From: Candidatus Nitrosopumilus limneticus
Lineage (GTDB): Archaea; Thermoproteota; Nitrososphaeria; Nitrososphaerales; Nitrosopumilaceae
DNA: 64,000 nucleotides
NCBI GenBank assembly: GCA_022117465.1
Contig: JAHCGZ010000006.1
Span: forward strand, 1 to 64,000
Direction: 5' to 3'
Part shown: positions 43,701 through 52,889 of the stretch, piece by piece
How the letters are laid out: the number at the start of each line of letters is the position of its first letter
Numbering within the stretch: position 1 is the stretch's first letter
Position numbers and translations under genes: made by a program
Notes under the pieces: generated by a model
Told to the model about the DNA's origin: nothing
What the model saw: the letters and a program-made list of their open reading frames with translations, nothing else
Databases searched by the model: none

Positions 43701-45443
43701 GCTTGATGCTGTTACATTCAATCTGTACAAACCTATTGCCCCTAAAGTTGCATCTGAACCATCTTCTAATGTTTGAAACGGAATTACATCTCCAGCGATG
43801 TTTGCTGTAGAATTGTCATAGATTTTGATTGCAGTTACTTCAGAGGTAGTAAGTGAATGGATGTTATAACTGATGTAGTTATATCCGTAAGAACCGTTTG
43901 CAGTACTATTTGCATAGATACCTGCTAAGTATGTTGCTACGGTATATCCTGGTCTAATAGAGACATTGTCTCCATGATCATCAATAACTGCAGTTACACT
44001 AGCAATTTTGCTAAATGCATCTACAGTTGTTAAACCCATGCCATATGTTGTAACAATACTATCACGTCCTGCTGTAATTGTTGTATCCTCACCTAATGTA
44101 AGTGGTGATCCAATAATTATTGTAGGTACTTTCGTTGTAGTACTTGCATTGAATGTTTGTTTTTTAAGTGTGTTTGTGTTAAAGTCTTGATCTGTTAAAG
44201 ATATTGTTACCTTTTCACCAGAGTTCCATGTGTCGCCAACTGAAGCATCATCCATGTCAAGGGTACCAAAGAAATTTGATACAGTAAATGACTGTGGAGT
44301 GTCGTTATAATCGATAGTTGCTGTTGTACCTCTTTTTGCACTTGAATTAACTTGAAGATTTGCATCATCAATGTCATCAGTGTTTGAGAATATTCCAGTG
44401 TTATCACCAGTTTCATAGAAATATAGGTAATAATCTGAAACAACGTCGTCTGCCGTATTATCGTTTGATAATACATTAGTTCCGACACTTAAGGTATCAT
44501 AGTCAATTATCAGTTTTCCGTTGTTATCAAAGCCTGCAGTAGTTCTTGATTGTGCTTCGAACATTACTGTGCTGACTCCGTTACCGAGTACGGTGCCGTT
44601 GCTCCACATCATATCTGAAGTGGATGCGGTACCTTCGGCGTTAACAAAGAAAATTATAACGTCTTCGTCTGTTGGGTCGATGTTTAGTGCTGTATCAGTT
44701 ATTGTTAAGTGAAGTTCTGAGCCTTGTGAGGCTGAATTTCTATCCATGGTTAAACCTGCATAGTTATCCAAATCTGCACTTTTATAAATTAATGACACTT
44801 TTTCATCGGTACCTGGTTGCTCTAGTACAACATCGAAATCACCTTGGGCAAGACTAAATGTTTGGATAAATGGCCATAGGTTGTATCCAGGAAAGGGCTC
44901 TGCAATAGTGCTATTAAATATTTGACCCTTAAATCCTGAGACACCAGAAGACAAAATTGGTGCGTTATCTATTACACCAGTTTGTGGTGCTACCGTGTTG
45001 TTAGTAAATATGGCTGTAGAAAATACAGTTAGACCAGAAGTGAATGAGGTTTTCTCAACACCAAAGGCTAGAGTTCCTGCACCTTCAGTAGTAGCTGCTG
45101 TGTGAGTATTTTCCACTGCGTTAATGCCTTCATAATCACCAAAGTATCCATACCAGTAACCGTCTGCACCTTGTGCCAATCTTAATTGATTATTATCAAC
45201 TTTGACTGTTGGTTCAGATACGACTTCATTAGTTTTAACTCTATTTGGATCTTTTACGATTACTTCAACTACACTTGGTCCACCAAAGTAATTTTCGAAT
45301 GTTGCGTTTTCTGCGGAGACATAAAGTTGGCCTGCGGCTGCGGCTTCTGGGACCATTGAAGGTACACCAATAACCATACCACCGGCTAACATTAATGTCA
45401 TTAGCGTAAGACTAGTTAATTTACGTCCTATTTCGTTATTCAT
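40776..45443 (-). CDS. S-layer protein
   Basis: A 1555-aa secreted protein with a signal peptide (residues 1-37, ending VPEAAAAG) and many repeated beta-sandwich domains rich in Asp, Thr, Gly and Val. A recurring edge motif such as ETGDNTGIF or ESGDNTGIF marks each domain. High acidity suggests calcium binding. It corresponds to the major S-layer protein of Nitrosopumilus-type AOA. No C-terminal anchor is present. Residues near 810-845 read as an unusual segment between a pair of compensating indels (about 43015 and 42918); the alternative frame there reads like the rest. It has a TATA element and an inverted repeat upstream. Confidence 0.92.
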   Translation of the reverse strand: MNNEIGRKLTSLTLMTLMLAGGMVIGVPSMVPEAAAAGQLYVSAENATFENYFGGPSVVEVIVKDPNRVKTNEVVSEPTVKVDNNQLRLAQGADGYWYGYFGDYEGINAVENTHTAATTEGAGTLAFGVEKTSFTSGLTVFSTAIFTNNTVAPQTGVIDNAPILSSGVSGFKGQIFNSTIAEPFPGYNLWPFIQTFSLAQGDFDVVLEQPGTDEKVSLIYKSADLDNYAGLTMDRNSASQGSELHLTITDTALNIDPTDEDVIIFFVNAEGTASTSDMMWSNGTVLGNGVSTVMFEAQSRTTAGFDNNGKLIIDYDTLSVGTNVLSNDNTADDVVSDYYLYFYETGDNTGIFSNTDDIDDANLQVNSSAKRGTTATIDYNDTPQSFTVSNFFGTLDMDDASVGDTWNSGEKVTISLTDQDFNTNTLKKQTFNASTTTKVPTIIIGSPLTLGEDTTITAGRDSIVTTYGMGLTTVDAFSKIASVTAVIDDHGDNVSIRPGYTVATYLAGIYANSTANGSYGYNYISYNIHSLTTSEVTAIKIYDNSTANIAGDVIPFQTLEDGSDATLGAIGLYRLNVTASSGYTGTDVVVINFTTASANVSAGDEFYVDILSFGDGDTTSERANNSIYHMLLKESGDNTGIFTGTVEYVMLNQLNVDSKTVFDNIKTHDRDIKIIVHEDLTDEDSVRVNYLDLGADGIETQIADQLAAPTHSGIVSTDIATYKIGDTVTVTLEDQDLNADSDLIDVYITTANDTVGNNGSDFVVSVTFDDMTWVNVGDDTCAASVASEALIVTDGITDGLQASGFTLVETGRILVCYWKPSKFHLDSVTLMMAHPQPQVQIIYAVQLEKNLEINYLDFRDASGETIEVGSGASVRANTGSVSFDRTVYPVPFGNVTPSATADQRFPLHASANNLNAGTNENALAQGDVVVHVRVTDADYNVSASGADTIADTTVVVKLVRGSNSTTVSTVGSSTSPMKETSPSSGVFESDITIDYNDGVNNNCPSTFTGGQGCVLQGDIVTVTYNDLSDSSGQAQSVTDSATFDLRNGVLQSDKSVYIIGSDMILTLIEPDLDLDNDGAQSYTLDLIEWDSDAATGTLGAKSAISDIANIDPEPSSFRETGDSTGIFQVVIEIPNTLGTNKLDRGEKIDLEYTDFGPAGANYVGQEGEDIKLTVYTSNFGATIELDQKVYSWTDKVYITVVAPDHNYDSLLIDDIGNSSTDPLKVSTRGNQLTNYKLIESGADTGIFIGEVTLKGFAFDADGDTSTGTSGNEITGTASSLTTGSGPTSGNIAATNNDGLTISFEFSEDETVVGSALIRWNIAEVQWLEASYPASGTGVVRIIDADMNLNPEAIDNFKVDAWSDSDAGGIDLTVSETNEATGIFEGTVFFTVSDDSSGHRLRVAEGDTVTTEYEDNTLPEPYTTADELDITATSLIGTLVPPLERAPAANLRTVDAFGNSLNSVSVDQQVQITAELANGQDREQSFAYLVQIQDGNGVTVSLAWITGSLSAGQSFSPALSWIPTESGSYTATAFVWESVDNPTALSPPVSTTIVVQ

Positions 45444-45470
45444 GTTATTGATACTTTTCTTAAAAATTTG

Positions 45471-45477
45471 TATTTAA
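45471..45477 (-). promoter_or_regulatory. TATA element of the S-layer gene
   Basis: TTAAATA on the minus strand, centred about 31 bases before the start codon at 45443, giving a very short leader. Strong promoter context is expected for an abundant protein. Confidence 0.5.
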
Positions 45478-45483
45478 GACTAA

Positions 45484-45498
45484 TGGACGATTTGTCCA
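45484..45498. promoter_or_regulatory. Inverted repeat upstream of the S-layer promoter
   Basis: TGGAC-GATTT-GTCCA, perfect 5-bp arms, located 7 bases upstream of the S-layer TATA element where the BRE and activators bind. It lies in a 200-base AT-rich gap that otherwise shows nothing coding. Candidate operator; short arms keep confidence low. Confidence 0.35.
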
Positions 45499-45652
45499 CA
45501 AATTAGCAGTTTATTGTTATTTTTTTATCTATTTCTGTTTTTTTTTCTATATTTTTTATAATTTTAATATATTTTATATAATTTATATCATTATTTAGAT
45601 CATTTAAGTATAATTTATAATATTTACTATTAATTTATGAAATTTTTAGTGC

Positions 45653-46975
45653 CTAATTTTTAGATAATAGTGTCTTGTATAGTAAAATTGCCTCAGATTC
45701 GTTCTTAGAGCCAACAACAACTGCAGAACCGCGCTTCATAAAACTTACAGATAACTCGCTTGTTCTCATTGATAATCCCAACTCACCTAAATTTTCAACT
45801 AGAAATCCTTTTTGTTTTGCAACTGCTGCAACACTTGCAGAATCTAAATCAAATGTTTTAGTTGGAGTAATAGAATAAGTTCTCTTTCCTCTATTTCTTC
45901 CACACAACTCTTCTAAAATTAATTCTTGTTTTTCAACAACTTGTAATTTTCCTGTTCCACAAATTGGACACTCATCAGCTCTAAATGTTTTAGTGCTGTT
46001 AAAATCTAAATTTTCTAAATCAATATGTAAAATTCTGTTTGAAAGATTTGGTTTTTTTCCAGTAATAATTTTTATTGCTTCTGCAACTTCTATTCCACCA
46101 ATAATAGAAAGTATTGATGGATGTACTCCTTCAATACTACAAGTTGGCATTGTGTTTTCATCAAGTGCTGGAAACATGCAATAGTAGCATGCAGATTGTT
46201 TTGGTAAAATTGTAAATGCTTGTCCTGATGTTCCAACTGCAGCTCCTGTAACAAAAGGAATTCCAAATTTAACACAAGCCTTGTTTAATGCATATCTTGC
46301 ATTAACTGAATCAAGTGCATCAATTACAACATCACATCCCTCTACAACTTCAAGTGCAGTATATTCATTTACAGAAACTGTTAGTGCTTCAATGTTACAA
46401 TCAGAATTTAATTTTTTTAATTTTTTTGCTGCAACTTCAACTTTTACTTGTCCAACATCAGATTCATCAAATAGTGTTTGTCTGTGTAGGTTAGATAATT
46501 CAATTACATCTCTGTCAACAATTCGTAGTGTTCCAACACCCATTGCAGTTAATCTTGTAATAATTGGATGACCTAATCCACCTGTTCCTACAACACAAAT
46601 TTTAGAATTTTTTAATTTTAGTTGTCCGTTATATCCAATCTCTTCAAGCATTACTTGGCGTGAATATCTGTCAAGTTCTTTTGAAGATAAATCCTCAGAG
46701 CCTCCAGCCACTGCAGGTAAGATATACACCTCATCACCATCATTTAGAGGGGTTTGCATTCCACTTGAGAATTTAGCATTTTTTCCATTAATGTAGATAT
46801 TAATCAAAGAACGGGGGGTATTATCAGCCTCTAAGACCCTACGCTTAAAATCATCACCTAAAAGTTGAGATATTTTTACAAACGCATCTTGCAAAGATGT
46901 AGCTGAAATTTCAGTTTTTTTCTCGCCACCACCTGCATTTAGTACTGAGGGAACTGTAAATGTAATATTTGCCAT
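45653..46975 (-). CDS. Ubiquitin-like (MoaD/ThiS) domain fused to E1-like ThiF/MoeB enzyme
   Basis: A 440-aa fusion. Residues 1-92 are a MoaD/ThiS-type sulfur-carrier domain ending in AVAGG (GG 91-92) but continuing directly into the next domain. Residues 98-350 are an E1-like adenylating enzyme: GTGGLGH (130-136) binds ATP, zinc is bound by C263-x2-C266 and C336-x2-C339, and C279 in MPTCSIEGVHPS is the expected active-site cysteine. Residues 350-440 are an extra C-terminal domain. The internal GG would need proteolysis before thiocarboxylation. One base separates it from the threonine synthase-like gene upstream on the same strand. Confidence 0.85.
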   Translation of the reverse strand: MANITFTVPSVLNAGGGEKKTEISATSLQDAFVKISQLLGDDFKRRVLEADNTPRSLINIYINGKNAKFSSGMQTPLNDGDEVYILPAVAGGSEDLSSKELDRYSRQVMLEEIGYNGQLKLKNSKICVVGTGGLGHPIITRLTAMGVGTLRIVDRDVIELSNLHRQTLFDESDVGQVKVEVAAKKLKKLNSDCNIEALTVSVNEYTALEVVEGCDVVIDALDSVNARYALNKACVKFGIPFVTGAAVGTSGQAFTILPKQSACYYCMFPALDENTMPTCSIEGVHPSILSIIGGIEVAEAIKIITGKKPNLSNRILHIDLENLDFNSTKTFRADECPICGTGKLQVVEKQELILEELCGRNRGKRTYSITPTKTFDLDSASVAAVAKQKGFLVENLGELGLSMRTSELSVSFMKRGSAVVVGSKNESEAILLYKTLLSKN

Positions 46976-46976
46976 G

Positions 46977-48191
46977 TTACTGAACTAACGCTGAGATTTC
47001 ATTAATGTTTGGCTTGTAGACAGTTGGTTTTGGTAGTACTTGCATAATTGATTCAGTTGCTTTTAGACCATTGCCAGTGATATAACATACAACTTTATCA
47101 TTTTTATCAATTTTACCTTGTTCAACCATTTTTTGTAATACAGAAATTGCTACGCCACCTGCTGGTTCAGTAAAGATTCCTTCAGTTTGAGCCAAGAGAA
47201 GAATTGCATCTAAAATTTCTTGATCATTGCATTCCTCTGCAAATCCATTATACTGTTTTAATCTTTTTAACACATATCTACCATCACCAGGATCACCTAT
47301 TGCTAAACTCTTAGCAACAGTACAAGGATTTTCAACTGGAATAACTTCTTTAGAATTATTTTTAAATGCTTCAACAATTGGTGCACATCCATGTGGTTGT
47401 GCTGCAATCATGTGCATGTTTGATACATCATCAAGTAATGAAACAGTTTGTAATTCCTCAAATCCTTTACAAATTGCATTAAGCATTGCACCACTTCCTA
47501 CAGGAATTATCAGTTGATCAGGTACTGTCCAACCAAATTGCTCTGCAACTTCATATGAAAATGTTTTAGAGCCTTCTACGTAATGTGAACGCATGTTAAT
47601 GTTTACTATACCAATTCCTTTACTATCGCCAATTTGAGCTGCAATTCTATTTGCATCATCATAAGTTCCATCAACTGCAATATAGTTTGCACCATAAGAT
47701 AGTGCTTGAGTAATTTTTGCCATCTCAATATTACTTGGAGCAAATACATGACACGGTAATCCTGCGGCTGCTGCATGTGCTGCAGTTGCAGAAGCTAAAT
47801 TACCAGTTGATGCACAACCAACTGCAGTTAATCCAAATTCTTTTGCTTTTGATATTGCAACACCTGCTGGTCTATCTTTAAATGAAAAAGTTGGATTTAC
47901 AGAATCATTTTTTATGTATAAATTATTTAGACCTAATTTTTTTCCAAGATTTTCAGCCTTTGTTAGAGGGGTCATTCCTGCACCAATACTGACAATATTT
48001 GATTTGTTTTCTATTGGAAGTAACTCAAAATATCTCCAATAGGTCTGTTCGCGATTTGAAAATGTATCTTTTGTTATAGTTGGAAAGTCATATTTTACAT
48101 CTAGAGGACCAAAGCAGTCATCACAGACATACTTGAAGGCAGTTTTGAATTGTTTTTTACATTCTCTACACTGTAATGATGTTCTAGCCAA
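46977..48191 (-). CDS. thrC: Threonine synthase-like PLP enzyme
   Basis: A 404-aa fold-type II PLP enzyme with an N-terminal zinc ribbon (C8-x2-C11 and C23-x2-C26 region). The PLP lysine is in NPTFSFKDRPAG near residue 101. It converts O-phosphohomoserine to threonine in most archaea. Its immediate coupling to a sulfur-carrier/E1 fusion raises the alternative that it is a sulfhydrylase using protein-bound sulfur. Sequence alone cannot separate the two. The gene starts after a 160-base AT-rich gap. Confidence 0.8.
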   Translation of the reverse strand: MARTSLQCRECKKQFKTAFKYVCDDCFGPLDVKYDFPTITKDTFSNREQTYWRYFELLPIENKSNIVSIGAGMTPLTKAENLGKKLGLNNLYIKNDSVNPTFSFKDRPAGVAISKAKEFGLTAVGCASTGNLASATAAHAAAAGLPCHVFAPSNIEMAKITQALSYGANYIAVDGTYDDANRIAAQIGDSKGIGIVNINMRSHYVEGSKTFSYEVAEQFGWTVPDQLIIPVGSGAMLNAICKGFEELQTVSLLDDVSNMHMIAAQPHGCAPIVEAFKNNSKEVIPVENPCTVAKSLAIGDPGDGRYVLKRLKQYNGFAEECNDQEILDAILLLAQTEGIFTEPAGGVAISVLQKMVEQGKIDKNDKVVCYITGNGLKATESIMQVLPKPTVYKPNINEISALVQ

Positions 48192-48354
48192 GATCTGTAA
48201 CTCCCTAAATCAGATAGATAAAAAATCCTAATATCAAGTTAAGTAACACTTAATTTTTTTATATAAAAATATAATAAAATTATAAAATAAAGAATTAAAA
48301 AAATATAAATGAAAAATAGTAAAGTTTTTAGATATTTTTTAAAGTCAAGTTAAT

Positions 48355-48846
48355 ATGAATAAATTAAAAATTATAATTCCAGTATTTATCATAATGATAA
48401 TATCTGTTGGTATAATCATAATAAATTCAAATGAAGAAAAAATTGAGGAGGTAATTGTAGAGCAAGAAATGGAATGGACATATTCAGGACCATTTGGAAT
48501 GGATAAAACAGAATACAATCTTGGTGAAAAAGTTTTCATAGATGTAGTAGACATACCAATAAAAGATAAAGGTACTGCAGTAGTATTAAGACCACTCAAT
48601 TCTACACATTTCATAAAATATTTGAGTATAGATTTTGACGGAAGTCTAAAAAATAATTTTAATCGTTATTTTGAACCAAGATTAAATGAATGGAGAGAAA
48701 TTTGTTCAACAAATGATCTAGTAGGTGATTGGAAAATAAGATTTGTTGGAGTAGAATATGAAGATTTGAATTTTAGAATTATTAATCAAACCTCTTCATG
48801 GGATGATAGAGTATTTGAACCATTAGTTGGTGTAGGTAAATGTTAG
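48355..48846 (+). CDS. Membrane-anchored exported protein, 163 aa
   Basis: One N-terminal membrane helix (residues 5-24) followed by an external domain beginning with an acidic EEKIEEVIVEQE stretch. The rest is beta-rich with a C-terminal WDDRVFEPLVGVGKC. The fold resembles extracellular domains found in other AOA surface proteins, but no named family is recognised. It is convergent with hisI, ending four bases from its stop. Confidence 0.55.
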   Translation: MNKLKIIIPVFIIMIISVGIIIINSNEEKIEEVIVEQEMEWTYSGPFGMDKTEYNLGEKVFIDVVDIPIKDKGTAVVLRPLNSTHFIKYLSIDFDGSLKNNFNRYFEPRLNEWREICSTNDLVGDWKIRFVGVEYEDLNFRIINQTSSWDDRVFEPLVGVGKC

Positions 48847-48850
48847 TAAA

Positions 48851-49177
48851 TTATTTTAATTGATTGTGAAAACAAACTTTTTCACCAGTATGACATGCAG
48901 GACCTGATGGTTCTACAAGATAAATAATTGCATCAAAATCACAATCAACTAAAATCTCTTTAATTTTTTGTGTATTACCAGACTCTTCGCCTTTCATCCA
49001 AAGCTTATTCCTTGAGCGACTCCAAAACCAAGAGTTACCAGTTTTTTTTGTTAATTCTAAAGATTCTTTATTTGTATAGGCAAGTGTTAAAACTTCTTTT
49101 GTATTTGCATCTTGTACAATTACAGGTACAAGACCTCCACACTTTTTAAAATCAATATCATCAATAGATTTATTCAT
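48851..49177 (-). CDS. hisI: Phosphoribosyl-AMP cyclohydrolase
   Basis: A 108-aa enzyme for the third step of histidine synthesis, ring-opening of phosphoribosyl-AMP. The zinc/magnesium residues lie in DCDFDAI (about 79-85) and the final CHTGEKVCFH. WFWSRSRNKLWMKGEESGN is the family hallmark. Length fits a stand-alone HisI without the HisE domain, so the pyrophosphohydrolase HisE must be elsewhere. It is the last gene of the his operon. Confidence 0.95.
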   Translation of the reverse strand: MNKSIDDIDFKKCGGLVPVIVQDANTKEVLTLAYTNKESLELTKKTGNSWFWSRSRNKLWMKGEESGNTQKIKEILVDCDFDAIIYLVEPSGPACHTGEKVCFHNQLK

Positions 49178-49200
49178 GATTCATACCTACAAGTTAGATA

Positions 49201-50003
49201 TTATAATCTTACAGAGATTTTTTTGTCTTTAAGAAAAGATTTCACACCTTGGACACCATGAGAATTATAATGAAAAATAGAAGCAGCAAGGGCAGCATCA
49301 ACATTCGATTTTTCAAATACTTCCACCATATCATCAGGTTTACCACATCCACCAGACGCAATTACTGGAATAGATGCGGAATCAACAATAGATTTTGTAA
49401 GCAAAATATCATAACCATTTTTTGTACCATCAGCATCAATACTAGTAAGTAAAATTTCTCCAGCACCTAGTTTTTCTGCTTGTTTAGCCCATTAATTACA
49501 TCAATACCAGTTTCTTGTTTTCCTCCAAAAATAAAAACTTCAAACCAAAATTTTTTGTCATTTTCTGAAAAAATATTTACATTGTCTTTAAGTTTATAAT
49601 TTCTTTTAGCATCAATTGCAACTACAACACATTGTCTTCCAAATAATGTCATCAATTCAGTAATTAGGGGTGGATTTTTTATTGCAGCTGTATTAATTCC
49701 AACTTTATCAGCACCATTAAGTAAAATATTTCTAGCATCATCAATTGATTTTACACCACCACCAACAGTAAATGGAATATTAATTACAGAGGCAACTTTG
49801 CGAACTAATTCTTTAATTGTTTCTCGCTGTTCATTTGAAGCTGTAATATCAAGAAATATAATTTCATCAGCACCTTCATTGCTATATTTAGCAGCCAACT
49901 CAACGGGATCTCCAGCATCCTTAATTGATTCAAAATTTAATCCTTTGACTACTCTTCCATTTTTTACATCCAAACATGGAATAATTCTTTTAGTTAATGT
50001 CAT
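49201..50003 (-). CDS. hisF: Imidazole glycerol phosphate synthase cyclase subunit (one frameshift)
   Basis: HisF makes imidazole glycerol phosphate together with HisH. The TIM barrel begins [24 protein letters not shown] with catalytic D11. Reading breaks near 49491: restoring one A in the GCCCATTAA segment gives [32 protein letters not shown], containing the second catalytic Asp. The downstream portion ends normally at 49201. Whole length about 267 aa. HisF is required for histidine synthesis and its partners are intact in layout, so the break is probably artificial. Confidence 0.92.
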
Positions 50004-50707
50004 GATAATTTCTTTGCGTCCTCAATAGTTATTTTATTTTCATAAAGTGCTTTGCCTAAAATTACACCCCATGCATTATTTTCTTTTACTTTAGAAATAT
50101 CATTAATATTTGAAATTCCACCACTTGCAATCACATTAGCTTTTTCTAAATCACATGCTTGTTTAAGAAATTCTAAATCTGGTCCTTCTAAAGTTCCATC
50201 ACGATTAACATTAGTTAAAAGAAATTCTGTAAATCCAACATGTAAAAATTCATTCATTGAATCAATTAAAGAAATATCCGTAGTAGTTTGCCAACCATGT
50301 GTTACAATTAATCCATCTTTATGATCAACTGAAATGACAATTTTTTCTGGTCCTAATTTAGTTAGTAATTTTTGTAATAATTCAGGTTCTTTAAATGCAA
50401 AAGTTCCAATTACTACTCTATTAACAATATCAAGTGCATCAAGTATTAATGATTCAGAACGAAGACCACCTCCGATTTCTACAGGAATAGATACACAAGA
50501 AACAATTTTTTTAATTAATTCAAAATTAGATCCCAATCCCAAGGTGGCGTCTAAATCTACAAGATGTATCATGTCAGCTCCAGTATTTTCCCATTTTTTT
50601 GCAATACTGATTGGATCATTGCTGTAAACAGTTTTGTGTTGAGGATTACCTTTGTACAATCTAACTACTTGTCCGTTCATTAGATCAATTGATGGTATTA
50701 CTTTCAT
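50000..50707 (-). CDS. hisA: Phosphoribosylformimino-AICAR-P isomerase
   Basis: A 235-aa TIM-barrel isomerase for the fourth step of histidine synthesis. [20 protein letters not shown] with D8 and the DLDATLG region (about 52-58) hold key residues; the second catalytic Asp is in the VNRDGT segment. It overlaps hisF by 4 bases and hisH by 4 bases. Confidence 0.95.
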   Translation of the reverse strand: MKVIPSIDLMNGQVVRLYKGNPQHKTVYSNDPISIAKKWENTGADMIHLVDLDATLGLGSNFELIKKIVSCVSIPVEIGGGLRSESLILDALDIVNRVVIGTFAFKEPELLQKLLTKLGPEKIVISVDHKDGLIVTHGWQTTTDISLIDSMNEFLHVGFTEFLLTNVNRDGTLEGPDLEFLKQACDLEKANVIASGGISNINDISKVKENNAWGVILGKALYENKITIEDAKKLS

Positions 50708-51311
50708 TTTTTACACATATTTAGAAAATTTTGTATCATAATTTTACCAACATCACCTGATTTTTCAGGATGAAACTGTGTTCCAAAAAAATTATTTTTT
50801 TCAACTACTGCTGGAACTTTTACACCATAATCAGATTCAGCTGTAACTACATCATCAAATGTTGGTTTTGCTCGATAAGAATGAACAAAATAAACCCATG
50901 AACCATCATCAACCCCATTTAATAAAATTCCAGGTTTTTTAATTTCTAAATTATTCCATCCCATGTGAGGAACTTTCATTGTAGATGGTAAAACTATAAC
51001 TTCACCATCAATTACATTAAATCCCTTTTCAATACCTTCCTCACTTTTTTCAAAAAACATTTCCATTCCAAGACAGATACCTAAAACAGGAGTATCGTCT
51101 TTAACATAATCATGAAATTTAGTTTTTGAATTTTTATTAATATTTTTGATTGCAGCATCAAAATTACCCACACCAGGCAACAATAATCCAGAATAAACAT
51201 TAGGTTTATCAAAAGAGGTTATGACTTCCACTGAAGCACCTGCTTTTTCAAGGGAGTTTTTAAGACTAAAAATATTTCCAGCACCATAGTCAATATTGCT
51301 ACACTAACCAT
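50704..51311 (-). CDS. hisH: Imidazole glycerol phosphate synthase glutaminase subunit (one frameshift)
   Basis: HisH supplies ammonia from glutamine. The body has the nucleophile C in LGICLGM and the final catalytic His-x-Glu in FHPEKSG. A stop occurs before the N-terminus; adding one base in GTCAATATTGC (about 51291-51297) yields the conserved beginning [22 protein letters not shown], with the start ATG at 51311. That start overlaps the hisB stop by 8 bases, consistent with the tight operon. About 202 residues in total. Confidence 0.9.
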
Positions 51312-51897
51312 TACATTGAACCTTTAGTACTTGGAATTCCTTTTTGTTTTTATCATATGATGATGCAATTCTAAATGCAACTGCAAGTGATTTAATTGCA
51401 GATTCAACTTTGTGATGATCATTATCGCCATACTTTACAGTAAGGTGAATACAGCTATTCAGATTTTGAAGTAGTGATTGAAAAAAGTGTTCCAAATCTT
51501 CCTTTGAAACATTTTCAATTTTATTTCTTTTTATTGATAAAGTTAATTTTGAAAATGGTCGTTTTATAAGATCAATAGATGCTTCAGCTAGCGATTCATC
51601 CATTGGCACTGACGCATAACTAAATCTAGTAATACCACTTCTTGAACTAAGTGCTTTATCAATTGCTTGACCAATAGTAATTGCAGTATCTTCAATTAAG
51701 TGGTGTTCAATTCCATCATTAGATTTTGCATTAACTTTCAAATCCATCATTCCATGTTTTCCAAAAGATGTGATCAAGTGATCAATAAAATTAATTCCAG
51801 TTTTAATACTGGTATTTCCAACTCCATCAAGATTTACAGATACAGTTATGCTAGTTTCTTTTGTATTTCGAGTAATTGTTGCTTTTCTTTGAGCCAT
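51304..51897 (-). CDS. hisB: Imidazoleglycerol-phosphate dehydratase
   Basis: A 197-aa single-domain dehydratase for step six. Metal-binding HHLIED and DHHKVE motifs (about residues 66-71 and 158-163) are complete. It has no fused phosphatase domain, so the histidinol-phosphatase must come from another gene, perhaps the HAD protein directly upstream. A gap of 24 bases separates it from that gene. Confidence 0.95.
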   Translation of the reverse strand: MAQRKATITRNTKETSITVSVNLDGVGNTSIKTGINFIDHLITSFGKHGMMDLKVNAKSNDGIEHHLIEDTAITIGQAIDKALSSRSGITRFSYASVPMDESLAEASIDLIKRPFSKLTLSIKRNKIENVSKEDLEHFFQSLLQNLNSCIHLTVKYGDNDHHKVESAIKSLAVAFRIASSYDKNKKEFQVLKVQCNG

Positions 51898-51921
51898 TTT
51901 TTAGAGATTATCTAATATGAT

Positions 51922-52889
51922 TTATTCCAAATTTAATAACTTTGGTAGTAAATTAATTGAATCTAAAACGACAATTGCGTTATTTTGTTCAAATAACTTC
52001 AATTTTTCTTGAGGATTCTTACTAGTTCCAATAATTCCACAAAAAGTAGTGTTATGACCTAAAATTGTAGCCTTTTTAGCCATAATAAAGTCCTCCATAG
52101 AATCACCAACATACAAACAAGATTTACTGTTCATACCGCTAATAGAATTTACAAGTGATTGAGGATTAGGTTTTGCAAGTTCACGTGCTTCATCCTCCAA
52201 AAACACTGAATTTTTTAAATCAAATTTTTCCAGTAAGTGTTTAAGTGAATAACTAACAGATTGTTTTCCTCTTCCAGTAACCATAGAAATTTGTGAACCA
52301 AATTTTTTTTGTAATTTTTTTGATAATTCATCATTAAAAATAACTTGATCATTTTCAATTAATCCAGGATCAGAAAATTTTGAAATAGTTTTGAATAGTT
52401 TTGAATAAAGCTCAGGTCCATAAAATAATTGATCAAATATTTGATACAAAATATTTTCACTATGACTGCCAGGATAAGATAACTTTTTAATAATTTCAGA
52501 AATATCAGTTTGTTTATTTAGAAATTTTCAACTGATTTGATACCAGTAGAATCAGAATTTTTTATAACAGAAAAAATAAATTCTGTTGGATCTTGTTTTA
52601 ATTTTTTTGCAGCAACAAGTGATAAAATTGAGGCATAAGTTAAATCAACTTCATCATTAAATCCTCCTGTAGATTTGAATCCATCAATAATTTTAAAATC
52701 TATATCAATAGAGTCAGTAATTTCTGCAAAATTTTCTAAAACATATTTTGTAGTTGCAGTGATTGTTTGATCATATGATTTTTTTATATCAATTAATACA
52801 CCATCGCAATCAAAAATTAAACTATCAATTTCTAAATCATTAAAGGAATCATCAATGTAAATTCCATCTGATTTTTGTTTTAAAGTCAT
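51922..52889 (-). CDS. HAD phosphatase, candidate histidinol-phosphatase (one frameshift)
   Basis: A HAD-superfamily hydrolase of about 322 residues. Motif I is FDCDGVLID (D27, D29), motif II is the VTGRGK segment, and motif IV is YVGDSMEDF. Reading breaks at 52518; one extra A in GAAATTTT (52521-52527) joins VENF to LNKQTDISEII and the rest. It sits between hisC and hisB, overlapping hisC by 4 bases. HolPase is the one step with no other candidate in this operon, so this enzyme is the best guess. HAD specificity cannot be read from sequence. Confidence 0.75.

Noticed and set aside
44207-44488. Minus-strand open frame of 93 aa inside the S-layer gene
   Set aside because: It lies wholly within the S-layer gene in another frame and has the Met/Leu/Gln composition of an out-of-frame reading of Thr/Asp-rich codons.
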